From Pseudomonadales bacterium (GTDB lineage: Bacteria > Pseudomonadota > Gammaproteobacteria > Pseudomonadales > JANQJO01), in the NCBI GenBank assembly GCA_028281605.1, contig JANQJO010000018.1, positions 1-42,218 on the forward strand: DNA of 42,218 bases, in the 5' to 3' direction. The position numbers and the translations under genes are program-made. The notes beneath the pieces are model-generated. The model did not search any database. It was given only the letters and a program-made list of their open reading frames with translations, and was not told the DNA's origin. Position 1 is the first letter of the stretch; every line of letters begins with the position of its first letter. Below are positions 28,101 to 34,598 of this stretch, piece after piece.

Positions 28101-28250
28101 TGGAACATCAATTGGAATCGTGTAGGTCGCTGCACCACTAGGGCTTACCTCAAAGGTGCCCGGAACCACCGCGACGGTATCATCAGCAAAAGAACAGGTA
28201 TTGACAAAAAGATAAAAAAGGGGAAATATGCATAATACAAATCTACACAC
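22200..28250 (-). CDS. SpvB/FG-GAP/YD-repeat Rhs-family protein with variable C-terminus
   Basis: This is a protein of about 2016 residues. I choose GTG at 28250, preceded by AAGGAG with 6 nt spacing, instead of TTG at 28271, which places that Shine-Dalgarno inside the gene. A signal peptide ends CSFA. The SpvB/TcdB-like N-domain follows (VSPSGAATYTIPIDVPPG, GELGLGWGLSGLSAV). Seven FG-GAP/VCBS-like repeats lie at 26215-27300. YD repeats fill about 23250-25900. The Rhs core end (GRFLSADPIIQAPGN, then NNPLRYTDPTGY) lies near 23080-23190. The last ~290 residues are the variable tip: a basic stretch, a hydrophobic segment with two cysteines, then an unassigned domain containing FHTWGEG, SDLAMSSYNFG and VIPYMVYGN. 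Such proteins form a shell that releases a toxin. The toxic activity is unknown. Confidence 0.85.
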   Translation of the reverse strand: MCRFVLCIFPLFYLFVNTCSFADDTVAVVPGTFEVSPSGAATYTIPIDVPPGINGMQPNLAFVYNSQSGNGELGLGWGLSGLSAVMRCPTDLTRDGYIDPVDYDDNDQFCLGGSRYTQTVSGSTLYHEAVYSPDVGSSNKLTSYDSNGDGPDYWVLHRDDATITRFGGSPEYEVKFNSLSNIDQWLLKEVEDRFGNKVTYRYQYNQAQGISLLQTVEYSSYIVKFTYETRPDANWPKGGVLVDHSKRLKSIEVKNGVHSLRTYNLSYDVNNRQSVVSKIELCSSPTVCLETLFVSNQTIVEDFDTPAIRTYSFGSTWGTEEHYSTIQYPDVTGDGRVDVCGRASNGILCAVSDGAQFIDDKIWTTQYGLDWDYPEHYATIRFPDLNGDTKADICARASDGIICGLSNGDGFDQTSRWTSAYGASWGVAEHYSTISYPDINGDGRADICGRASNGILCAINTGTGFGTPTIWTSQYGVGWGYEEHYSTISFPDLNADGQADVCGRAADGIICGISNGATGFINTTYWTNGYSATWNTPEYYSTIRYPDLNGDGRADICGRASNGILCELNDGSGFLPGNIWTSQFGASWSAPEHYSTIVYLDLNADGLTDICGRASNGMICGFNDGQGFIDDKVWTSQYGQGWSAPEHYATIGYGDLDGDGLADICVRASNGILCGFNRIEVPRLELITTNFGAYTNIDYAYLTDPTYYIKGAGAIYPEFDFLGALPVVSQVQTDNGLGSTNLTGYAYSSMKVHRRGMGGLGFGSVVENNQSAGLVTTTFYSQDWSNMTVGMIESQLVDSSGDGRLTTTYNEFVTYTSGPVSLPFIKTSTVQKDDLNGAKMNVVTTQRVIDPNAWLLTQTVTCAGSFGVTIDRAYDCWELNKVQQVTTTYQYYSFLHVPELQPFVQQETIEATVFGPALPFQSNTQTKVKSYDYYLNTGKLKQTVVEPNTSLEITTDYEYDALLGQRTKTILSGADITTRTSESIYDNTGRYHKTINALGHETIYYYDNAAYSWKPTRIANPSTGTTTVIYDSFGQEKQRILPDGKITVTDKEWCISTCSAGELFYSYIARTGQPTVHSYYDTLGREVRTERQGQTSAGVYNFIFVTKEYDTLGRVIKVSEPYYAGEVAQYTETNYDALNRPISILEPNGNTTVINYNGNTVVRTLTPGDGQAAQTQTEIKNNAGQLITTIDNDNNTLAMQYDAFGHLVRTTDPNGNEVKVEYDIRGRKVKMDDPDQGLWTYTYYVDGKLKSQTDAKGQTTSMQYDILGRMTQRTDHNGMISSWTYDVGNYALGKLSSESSSNRFSRSINYDSLGRPITVSTTIDGQAYHITTSYDSLGRVDEVQYPTGYTTKRHYNETLGFLEKVTQVGTSNTLWEALAFSERGQLESYKLGTNINVSKVYDVQMGRLTDIAAWVVGPSFVSQHYSWSAVGNLSSRNDYVTNVTDTFTYDHVNRLTNIATVAPVSSNVSVSYDALGNIVNKSDVGGYSYGGNCNGILAGPHAVTSVNGQQYCYDQNGNMLSGDGRTVQYTTFNKPSVISKAGNTAQFWYGPNRVRFKRQDTTSQGSATTHYVGNYEKITGVGGTKEKIYIGNYAVVIKDSSGENLNYLIKDHLGSTIAATDYLGTVLERMSYDPWGKRRHTNGDLNFDLLNFSSGFTNRGFTGHEHVDSVGLVHMNGRVYDPVIGRFLSADPIIQAPGNLQSYNRYSYVWNNPLRYTDPTGYLKFGNPFKRVRKAFKRFEKSVKRHWEDIRRTAYIAVAAIGGAFVCGPQCAVAAAYGTAKGSRVYDKGASFNDAFKYGFGKSLQAYGVISLGQGGLNAWSAPKLAAQETGKNYVATQSISSLSNYAVDRYVDYQIGSAVFEGVADALDLSDDAVFGLMVGLQGYRIYKNRAALEKLGIDPNNITEQDLEDFFVETKDAVGKPKWGKIRFHTWGEGNKYNRRFNFKVETYGSVEVILTPEGTLEMSDLAMSSYNFGQSGFTHTIADVIPYMVYGNNLKDPSNFFNRSYRALEPLQY
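26215..27300 (-). repeat. Seven ~162-bp coding repeats (FG-GAP/VCBS-like)
   Basis: The Rhs gene contains seven in-frame repeats of about 54 residues. Each starts EHYSTI or similar, then a calcium-loop pattern such as D-L-N-G-D-G-R-A-D, then C-G-R-A-S-N-G-I-L-C. The paired cysteines are present in all seven units. The DNA is diverged enough to be an old array. The calcium loops and the cysteine pair suggest extracellular, disulfide-stabilised blades of a propeller. Confidence 0.85.
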
Positions 28251-28300
28251 AGCAAACTCCTTAGCAAACAATCTTAAAATTCCATTTTCTGTATTATGCT

Positions 28301-29518
28301 TTAAGCGCTAGCACTATCCTGGCTTCTTTTTGAAACTAGTCCAAACAGCACAAAAAAGAAAGCCATATAAAAAACAAAGGCTAATATCCCATAGTAATAG
28401 GGAACCGCATAATAATACTGTATATTTTTATCTAAGGAATCTGAATATTTCCAAATCAGGTATGGTATTTTATCCAAATACCATACAACTGCGATTGCCA
28501 ACAACAGGAGTTTTTGATAAAAATGTTCTATCCTTTCACTCAAGACTACAGCAAGTGGAAAAACCAACAAAATATAATCGTACTGCGAATGAAACATAAT
28601 AATCAATGAAAAGAAAGCAAGCACTGACAACAATCGCAGCTCACTTTCTCGATTAGAAATGGGATATTTCATCAAACACAGGGCTGTCAACACAACAGTG
28701 ATAAAAGTAAATATCAAAGTATAAACTCTACCTAATTCCAACCAAGCCATTACAGCACTGATATTTAAGTACCCTGCATTCACAATTTTTAAAGCAACAT
28801 AAATGGGCCCAAATAAAATAGAGATAGGATCGCTGTTCTCAACCCAAAATAGCAAAAACCCATATACCGACAAGTGTATAGCAGTAGCTAAGACAAGTAC
28901 TTTCCACTCCCTTTTCTTGATAAAATAAAGAGATAATGGAAAAGTAATCGAGTACTTTAACCACGATATCGCCAACAGAATACTCGATAAATATTTATTA
29001 CTTTTTAAAAAATAAATAGCCCACATAAAACTAGCTACAGTAAATAGAGCATGTTGGCCATTGGAGAGCAAGTTCCTAAAAGGTGCGCTTATCAGAAGTA
29101 GCAGAAAAGCAATTCCCAAAGGGACCCAAGATTTACCTTGAAAAAATAATATCTTGAACGACAAAAACAATAAAAACAGGCAAGAAAGATTTGTTATTAT
29201 CCATAAAATCTTAGCATCAGCAAAATCCATTGCGGCATAAGGCCATAAAAAAAACAAGCCTGTAGCAGGGTAATTGGGGGCTTGCGATAAAATATAAGGA
29301 GGTTGCTCTGCATCAGGAGTCTTAAGCACAGCATTGTATGGGTCTTTTTGTTCAAGCAAATACTTGCTACCCCACCATTGAAAATCTTGGGAGCGCCCTT
29401 CACTTAGCCCATCTTTTACACCCTTACCTAATGACCCAAGAGCAAGTACAACTAAACCTGCTAATGTAATCAACTTGATGGAGTGTATAGAAAAAAACTC
29501 TATTTTATTTATTCGCAC
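28301..29518 (-). CDS. Polytopic GT87-type (DUF2029) glycosyltransferase
   Basis: The protein has 405 residues, starts at GTG and contains about ten hydrophobic helices. The first extramembrane loop has S-Q-D-F, then LLEQKDPYNA and QAPNYPATGLFFLWPYA, the pattern of the DUF2029/GT87 family of polyprenyl-phosphate-sugar glycosyltransferases. The Asp in SQDF is the likely catalytic base. It lies 50 bp upstream of the Rhs start in the same direction and is probably co-transcribed. It might modify the exported Rhs protein or a surface glycan; that link is only positional. No signal for regulation was found. Confidence 0.7.
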   Translation of the reverse strand: MRINKIEFFSIHSIKLITLAGLVVLALGSLGKGVKDGLSEGRSQDFQWWGSKYLLEQKDPYNAVLKTPDAEQPPYILSQAPNYPATGLFFLWPYAAMDFADAKILWIITNLSCLFLLFLSFKILFFQGKSWVPLGIAFLLLLISAPFRNLLSNGQHALFTVASFMWAIYFLKSNKYLSSILLAISWLKYSITFPLSLYFIKKREWKVLVLATAIHLSVYGFLLFWVENSDPISILFGPIYVALKIVNAGYLNISAVMAWLELGRVYTLIFTFITVVLTALCLMKYPISNRESELRLLSVLAFFSLIIMFHSQYDYILLVFPLAVVLSERIEHFYQKLLLLAIAVVWYLDKIPYLIWKYSDSLDKNIQYYYAVPYYYGILAFVFYMAFFFVLFGLVSKRSQDSASA

Positions 29519-30024
29519 TAGACTTTATCTGCCGATTTATTATTTCACTGAGACTTAATCTTCTAAACAAATTGACTTTAATCCGTTTACTTCGATACTC
29601 TAACCATAAGTTACTGATCTAAGGTGTCAAATCGTATATCAGCCTATGCTACGTGTCAAGGAAGAATGGTGTAATTTCGTAACTGCTCACCCCAAAAATC
29701 GAGTAGGAGGAGGCCTCACGGTCTCCGTCCTCTTACCAGCTATTCAGAGTCCATGCTAAGCTACTGAGCAAGTAATACCTGTATCTTCTCCAGACAAAAT
29801 AGTGCACCCCTCCCACTTGTAAAAAAGTGAGGACAAATGATAAAAAAATGTATTTTGCTTCAGTTCACCTCCTTTGTTGATTCGATTAATCTCTGTATTC
29901 GGAGCAGAGAGTCTCCTTTTTATTTAATAACGAAACTGCATTTTTTTAGTCAGAATTTCAGCAAACTCTATTTCATCTATCTCATTAGAAACCAAGTAAG
30001 CCCAAAGACATTTCCAGCAGTGTT
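29519..30024. other. Non-coding stretch with GC-rich structured patch
   Basis: About 500 bp without a convincing gene separate the GT87 gene from the IS91 remnant. The part 29678-29752 is more GC-rich than its surroundings and contains GTAACTGCTCACCCC followed by GGAGGAGGCCTCACGG and CGTCCTC, which can pair as a short stem. It looks like an end of a mobile element (IS91 origin end, IS66 end or group II intron tail), but I could not identify which. A 63-codon frame at 29837-30028 overlaps the IS91 remnant and is not called. Confidence 0.4.
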
Positions 30025-30182
30025 TTAGTAAAAAGAGAAATGTTTGGCATTGTCGTGTAAAAAACCATAATCTCTTGCACGTCGAAAGCCTTTAGGTAGA
30101 ACATGTTGTAAAATAAGCCATATAAAATCTGCCCCTTTGAGCTTACGAGTCTGAAATTGGCTCGATCGACTGTTCTTATATT
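30025..30182 (-). pseudogene. IS91-family transposase remnant, C-terminal part
   Basis: Read on the minus strand from the insertion point, the frame gives YKNSRSSQFQTRKLKGADF, then WLILQHVLPKGFRRARDYGF and LHDNAKH, ending at a stop at 30025. This is the conserved C-terminal part of IS91/IS801-type (Y2) transposases. It joins in frame with the fragment at 31863 once the IS1634-type element and one copy of the TATATT duplication are removed. A TAA codon sits exactly at the join where an Arg is normally found, so the gene was already dead or mutated independently. Confidence 0.85.
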
Positions 30183-31858
30183 CCCAAGTTTTCCCTCCAT
30201 TTTGACCACTACACTTTAAAATCAGGAATAATTGATTTCAAAATTTTTTCTTGGAGTGATGTTAGAGAAATAATGTTAAAAAACAATTGGTTACTATCTT
30301 TTTGTCCTGAAGATCCCCTATGGTATACTTTGTATACTTCTTCTAATTCATCGAGCGCCGAAGGCACAGATAGCTCAGATACACCTAACTTACTGTTTTT
30401 TAACATGAAACTAAATGTCGCTAACAAGGCATAAGAAAGATAGCAAATCATCATATGTGCTTTAACTTTTTCATCTAGCCAACACCTAATTGGTCTCAAA
30501 GATAATACCCCTTTCATTAGCTGAAAACATTTTTCTACTAAATCTTTTTCAAAATATAAACGAATAATCTCTTCACGTGAGTGCCTACCTGTTGAAAATA
30601 TAACTGACATACCATCATATACTTCTGCACGTTGTAATGCATGACTATTGATGCCACCTGCTTTCGTAAAAAATTTTTTATAAGACTTTTCCACTTCAAC
30701 ATCATTATTTTTGTAAAAAAACAGCTTTTTTAAGCGTTTTTCTCGATCATGCTGCTTTTTTTCAGCATTGATAATAATATGCAGACGGCCTTTTACTGTG
30801 CCAGCTGAATAGGGTCGACTTACTGAATAAAAAATACTATTTCCTTGTTGAATTCGATTACGATAAGATTCGACCTTGCTAAGGTCCATCTTTAACACTT
30901 CTGATTTGATTCCCTTATGTAAAGGCATGCCTCCAATGATATGCCAATGCTTATTCGATAATTTTAAAATGCTTGCTTTAGAATTCATACCACGATCATA
31001 AACTATGTTCCCATGCCTTATTCCTAAGTCTCCAAGAATATGGATTGCCTCTGAAAAAATTTTACTGTCACTAACATTACTTGAATGTACTTGATGAAAA
31101 ATAGGAATACCAAATTTTTTGGTTACAGCAAGCCCTATTTGTATCAGCGGCCTTCCCTGAACACCTTCTTTATCTTTACCGTTTTTTGAGAGGTGGCATT
31201 TGCTGCCGTAGAAATAAGTATTGGTCACATCATAGATAACTGATGTGTCTGATTCTTTGCAAATCTTACAGATTGATTCATACACGAATTTTTGTAATGA
31301 AAGTTGATCAAAGTCTTCTAATGCAAAAAGTGCTCTATATAGTTGTTTTTCCGTTATTTTTTTAACTCCAAAGATCACACTTAAATCCGTTTTTTGAAAC
31401 CATTTGCTGACATCTCGTATGCTTTTATATTCATGGCAATGGGCATATACAAGTGTTAGAATAGACTGCGCATGATCTCCAAGCAATTTATCGAGACCAA
31501 TTTTTTTAGCTAATTCATGGAGAACTAAAACTGATCCATGAATTTTGACAGAGTCTATGTGGAGGTCATTGCTAGATTGAGGGAAAGCACTTTTCTCGGG
31601 GCTTGGTTCTGTGCCAATATAGCGAATGAACTTTTGGCGCACCTTACCGTCTTTTCGTTGATTTTCTACCTCGGCTAGGTAAATTCGTCCTTTACGCTTT
31701 ATTTTACGTATAAAACTCACTTTTTTTGTTTTTTCCCTTCAGAGATTGGTCTATGTAGTGGTCATAAAAATGCACACTACAACAGGCGATCTCTATTGTC
31801 AATCTCTTTTTTTTCAATAAGTTAGGGTGTAGTGGTCAAAATGGAGGGAAAACTTGGG
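30183..31858 (-). mobile_element. Complete IS1634-family insertion sequence (IS4 superfamily)
   Basis: The element is 1676 bp long, bounded by perfect 32-bp inverted repeats (30183-30214 and 31827-31858, outer end CCCAAGTTTTCCCTCC). It is flanked by the 6-bp direct duplication TATATT at 30177-30182 and 31859-31864. One transposase gene fills it. Perfect ends, the intact reading frame and the clean target duplication indicate recent insertion. Its target is an IS91-type remnant. Confidence 0.95.
30209..31720 (-). CDS. IS1634-family DDE transposase
   Basis: The transposase has 503 residues. The start MSFIRKIKRKGRIYLAEVEN is typical of the family (COG5421). The catalytic acids are visible: first Asp in VIYDVTNTYFYG, second Asp in IVYDRGMNSKAS, and the Glu of the Y-x2-R/E region in FEKDLVEKCFQLMKG followed by RPIRCW. 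The stop codon lies inside the left inverted repeat region. No frameshift is seen, so the enzyme is probably functional. The length is slightly below that of many relatives (about 540-560). Confidence 0.93.
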   Translation of the reverse strand: MSFIRKIKRKGRIYLAEVENQRKDGKVRQKFIRYIGTEPSPEKSAFPQSSNDLHIDSVKIHGSVLVLHELAKKIGLDKLLGDHAQSILTLVYAHCHEYKSIRDVSKWFQKTDLSVIFGVKKITEKQLYRALFALEDFDQLSLQKFVYESICKICKESDTSVIYDVTNTYFYGSKCHLSKNGKDKEGVQGRPLIQIGLAVTKKFGIPIFHQVHSSNVSDSKIFSEAIHILGDLGIRHGNIVYDRGMNSKASILKLSNKHWHIIGGMPLHKGIKSEVLKMDLSKVESYRNRIQQGNSIFYSVSRPYSAGTVKGRLHIIINAEKKQHDREKRLKKLFFYKNNDVEVEKSYKKFFTKAGGINSHALQRAEVYDGMSVIFSTGRHSREEIIRLYFEKDLVEKCFQLMKGVLSLRPIRCWLDEKVKAHMMICYLSYALLATFSFMLKNSKLGVSELSVPSALDELEEVYKVYHRGSSGQKDSNQLFFNIISLTSLQEKILKSIIPDFKV

Positions 31859-31862
31859 TATA

Positions 31863-32276
31863 TTAGAAGGCAACATGAGCACCATCATCATCAATGATGT
31901 GTTTCTCACTGATGACGCCTAGGTAAAGATAGCGAGCCAAATAGGTTAAGGCAGGCAAACCCTTACCTACAGGCTTACACTCAATCATACATTGTTTTGG
32001 ATGAAGTGGTACATATGAAAAACCAGCCTGTTTCATGCTCTCTAAAAAACGAGCACTACACTCCTCAAGGTGCTGTTGGGTTAAACGATCAGGGCAGCAG
32101 TCAAAATATTCGGTAATACGGCGTAAAGCACGGGCATAGCTTTGAATAGTATTATCACTTTTACTTTGGCAGGTTAATGCGTTAACATGTTGTTGATAGA
32201 GTGACTGATAGCGTTTTTGTTCAGTTTTGTTCATACGATGTTTCCTCTTGGTTGTAGTACCCGGGATTGAGTACAT
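31863..32276 (-). pseudogene. Tyrosine-recombinase start fused to IS91 transposase fragment
   Basis: The frame has 137 codons, with a second ATG at 32234. Its first ~65 residues after that Met (NKTEQKRYQSLYQQHVNAL and DNTIQSYARALRRITEYFD) resemble the core-binding N-domain of the tyrosine recombinases that accompany some IS91 elements. The text then switches to PLHPKQCMIECKPVGKGLPA and YLARYLYLGVISEKHIIDDD, which is the central part of an IS91 Y2 transposase. A deletion has therefore joined two neighbouring genes in frame. The IS1634-type element then interrupted the transposase part. It is not expected to be active. Confidence 0.8.
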
Positions 32277-32331
32277 AAGAGGAGATATCGGCTATTGGCA
32301 TGGTGCTGTTATTCTGCCGCTTTGCGGCTTA

Positions 32332-32399
32332 GTTCAACAAATCTTGTCAACGGGAGCCGATCAGTTTGGCACGGTGGGCTCGTTACAAAGGCGTTAGAC
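32332..32399 (+). other. attC-like integron recombination site 1
   Basis: GTTCAAC (32332-32338) fits the R'' box RYYYAAC and GTTAGAC (32393-32399) fits the R' box GTTRRRY. The 68-bp spacing is within the attC range. Inner segments AACGGGAGCC and GGGCTCGTT pair as an imperfect stem, as expected for a folded attC. The next gene begins 31 bp after the R' box, as in integron cassettes. No integrase gene is in the window. Confidence 0.55.
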
Positions 32400-32429
32400 C
32401 TTCAATCAAATTGCGGAATATAACTCAAA

Positions 32430-32870
32430 ATGAGAATATATTTGGATAATTGCTGTCTTCAACGTCCTCTTGATGATCAAACACAGCCAAGAGTTAGGGT
32501 TGAAACAGAAGCTGTTTTGGCTGTTCTTGCTACAGTTCAGGCCAGGGATATCTTGTTACTGAGTTCAGAAGTCCTAGAGTATGAAATTTTTCGTATTCCA
32601 GATGAGCATCGTCGAAATGAGGCAGCGGCTATTTTAGGGTTAGCCAGTGAACGTTTAAAGATTATTGATGAGGTAGAGATCCTAGCAAAATCTTTAGAAG
32701 ATTCCGGGATCAATCCTATAGATGCTTTACATTTATCAATTGCATCAGTGGCTAAAGCAGATTTTTTTACAACGTGTGACGATAAATTTCTAAAAAAAGC
32801 TAGCGTAATATCTAGCCTCTCCTGCAAGGTTGTTTCCATACTTAATCTTTTACCGGAGGTTATCAAATGA
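32430..32870 (+). CDS. PIN-domain protein, putative VapC-like toxin
   Basis: The protein has 146 residues with a PIN-domain layout: Asp6 in MRIYLDNCCLQRP, a middle acidic residue in SSEVLEYEI, then IDALHLSIA and TTCDDKFLKKA with the last acids. PIN proteins of this kind cleave RNA under Mg2+ and act as toxins of type II systems. The start LDNCCLQRP is typical of a PIN subgroup common in cyanobacteria and in mobile cassettes. It overlaps the next gene by ATGA, so both are translated together. The gene lies between two attC-like sites, which suggests a captured toxin-antitoxin cassette. Confidence 0.75.
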   Translation: MRIYLDNCCLQRPLDDQTQPRVRVETEAVLAVLATVQARDILLLSSEVLEYEIFRIPDEHRRNEAAAILGLASERLKIIDEVEILAKSLEDSGINPIDALHLSIASVAKADFFTTCDDKFLKKASVISSLSCKVVSILNLLPEVIK

Positions 32871-33079
32871 CAACGCATTTTCAGCCTATTTCAGAAATAA
32901 CTCAGCAAGCTACCAATACTCTTATAAAGGAGATTGGTGTAGTTAATACAATACGATTTTTAAACCAGTTTAGAGTCGGTTTTGGAAATTATACCTTAGA
33001 GCGAGACCAATTGTTTCAGGATATGTCTGTGAAAGATATTGTTAATGAAATCAAAATACACAGAAAAAAAGATGTCTAA
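32867..33079 (+). CDS. Small partner of the PIN gene, putative antitoxin
   Basis: The protein has 70 residues, preceded by GGAGG and overlapping the PIN stop. It contains LIKEIGVVNTIRFLNQF and GNYTLERDQLF, a conserved small-protein pattern that I recall next to PIN-domain genes in other bacteria. It is probably the antitoxin, although it follows the toxin gene, the reverse of the common vapBC order. No DNA-binding motif is evident. Its TAA stop lies inside the attC-like box GTCTAAC, a frequent feature of integron cassettes. Confidence 0.6.
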   Translation: MTTHFQPISEITQQATNTLIKEIGVVNTIRFLNQFRVGFGNYTLERDQLFQDMSVKDIVNEIKIHRKKDV

Positions 33080-33142
33080 CAAAGCTGTCAATTTGATGTG
33101 CTTCCGCTAAGCTACAGCACGCAAATTACAGCGGCGTCATAA
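33074..33142 (+). other. attC-like site 2, degenerate right box
   Basis: GTCTAAC (33074-33080) fits the R'' box. An imperfect inverted pair follows: GCTGTCAATTTGATGTGCT against AGCACGCAAATTACAGC. At the expected R' position the sequence is GTCATAA, which breaks the GTT core, so this site may be inactive. It ends the PIN cassette; the pRiA4b-like gene begins about 47 bp later. Confidence 0.5.
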
Positions 33143-33188
33143 AGCTTGTGTATTATGAATTTTACACCAATACAATTTGAGGATTGTA

Positions 33189-33607
33189 ATGATATATAGA
33201 TTGACGGTAGAGTGTATTGATGGTCGGCATTATGATCATGAAACAATACGCATAATTGACATAGATGAAAGTGCAACTATGTATGCTCTCTTCGATATTA
33301 TAAGAGAAGCGAATGGTTTTGATCATTCGCACCTATTTTATTTAGGGCGAACTCCTCAAAATAAAAAAGTTATTTTTGGTAATAAAGAAGATTATTATCC
33401 AAATGAGTGTAGGCCTTATACTTCAACCTTAAGCTCTATTTACCCACTTGGAAATCTGAAGTTTTATTTTCTGTATGATTTTGGTGATCAGTGGATATTC
33501 CAAATAAAAAAAGCAGGAAATTATTAGAGGCTGATCCAGATTCTAAATACCCTAAAATCGTCGAAAAAATTGGTAAAGATCCTGAAGCCCATTTGTATAA
33601 TGCTTGA
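33189..33607 (+). pseudogene. pRiA4b ORF-3-like protein, frameshifted
   Basis: The first frame (ATG 33189, with GAGG upstream) reads MIYRLTVECIDGRHYDHET to YDFGDQWIFQIKKAGNY and stops at 33527. The D-F-G-D-x-W motif marks the plasmid pRiA4b ORF-3-like family. At a run of seven A near 33510 a -1 shift opens a second frame, SRKLLEADPDSKYPKIVEK, which fits the family and stops at 33607. This is most likely an indel pseudogene. A programmed -1 slip on A-AAA-AAA is possible but unproven. It may be the next cassette of the array. The function of the family is unknown. Confidence 0.65.
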
Positions 33608-33836
33608 TCGTGAAAGTGAAATAGTTGCTCATCTGTATCTAGGTGTTGAATGCTTATGGCGGTTGAGCTAAACTGATAAGCAGTTGGCAAGAAGAGGCCG
33701 TGCCATATAATCAAGCGATTGACCGGTAGAGTTGGTTCTACAATTTCAACAGTAACGGTTTGAATTCTGCTATTGAAAGCCCCTCTCTGATTCGTTCATC
33801 TTTTACCATTTACTGAGTTATTACTGTCACTTGCTG

Positions 33837-33983
33837 ATAAATTCCTGTTTATACGCAGGACTATTTTTTGCTATCAAGGCGAGAAAATGGGCGCATAGTT
33901 ATTCTATGCAACCATTTTCATCAACGCAGATAACGAGCAATAGAACAAGTATAAACAGGAATGTATTTCATGCTCGTTCCTTA
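33837..33983. mobile_element. MITE-like palindromic element, copy 1 (complete)
   Basis: Inverted ends ATTCCTGTTTATAC (33841-33854 and 33949-33962) flank a central perfect hairpin: AAAATGG and CCATTTT arms around GCATAG-TTATT-CTATGC. The homology with copy 2 at 42122 extends past the right end to the rdgB stop codon at 33981. The unit is about 147 bp and has no coding capacity. The remaining stretch 33608-33836 shows no gene or other structure. Confidence 0.88.
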
Positions 33984-34589
33984 ACACCTCCTAAGCAGTT
34001 TAGCCAAAGCCTTACCTCTATGACTCAGCTTGTTTTTTAATGAAGGCTCCAATTCTGCCGCTGTTTTTTGTTGACTTGGATCTTCAAAAATTGGATCGTA
34101 ACCAAACCCACCACTGCCTCTAGGCGCATGTAGCACAACCCCATGCCAATATCCTTGCGTTATAACAGGCACAGGGTCTTCAGGATTGCGCAATAAAACT
34201 AAAACACAGTAAAAATACGCTACGCGTTCAGCAACAGGTACATCAGACAATGCCTGCAAAAGCTTTTGCCTGTTATCCTCATCCGTAGCCTGATCCCCAG
34301 CAAAACGGGCAGATTTCACACCTGGCAACCCTTTTAACACAGGCACAATCAACCCAGAATCATCAGCTAAAGTAGGTAGTCCACTGCACCTGGCACCATG
34401 ACGCGCTTTAATCAATGCATTTTCTACAAAAGTCTGACCAGTCTCAGCTACATCAGGCAGTACAACCTGAGTTGCATCAAGCACTTTAATCCCAAACGGT
34501 GTAAGCAATTGCATAATTTCTGTAGACTTACCTGCATTATGAGTTGCTAAAAAAAGTTTCTCAATACCTTCAGTATTCACTGCTCTCAC
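33981..34589 (-). CDS. rdgB: dITP/XTP pyrophosphatase (RdgB/HAM1)
   Basis: This house-cleaning enzyme hydrolyses dITP, XTP and ITP to monophosphates, keeping deaminated purines out of DNA. The family start KLFLATHNAGKSTEI is clear, as are FVENALIKARH, ADDSGL, GVKSARFAG and SGGFGYDPIF, then SHRGKAL near the end. The length of 202 is usual. The start is GTG at 34589 or GTG at 34580, the latter closer to an AGGTGAG ribosome site. It lies 9 bp after the DUF4426 gene and is co-transcribed with it. Its stop codon forms the first bases of a palindromic repeat. Confidence 0.95.
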   Translation of the reverse strand: MRAVNTEGIEKLFLATHNAGKSTEIMQLLTPFGIKVLDATQVVLPDVAETGQTFVENALIKARHGARCSGLPTLADDSGLIVPVLKGLPGVKSARFAGDQATDEDNRQKLLQALSDVPVAERVAYFYCVLVLLRNPEDPVPVITQGYWHGVVLHAPRGSGGFGYDPIFEDPSQQKTAAELEPSLKNKLSHRGKALAKLLRRC

Positions 34590-34598
34590 CTGGATTGG

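Noticed and set aside
29837..30028. 63-codon frame with an ATG near the IS91 remnant
   Set aside because: It runs antisense into the transposase remnant, has no ribosome site and has no recognisable sequence.
33436..33714. 92-codon antisense frame over the pRiA4b-like gene
   Set aside because: It lies opposite a recognised coding region and has no similarity or start signals.
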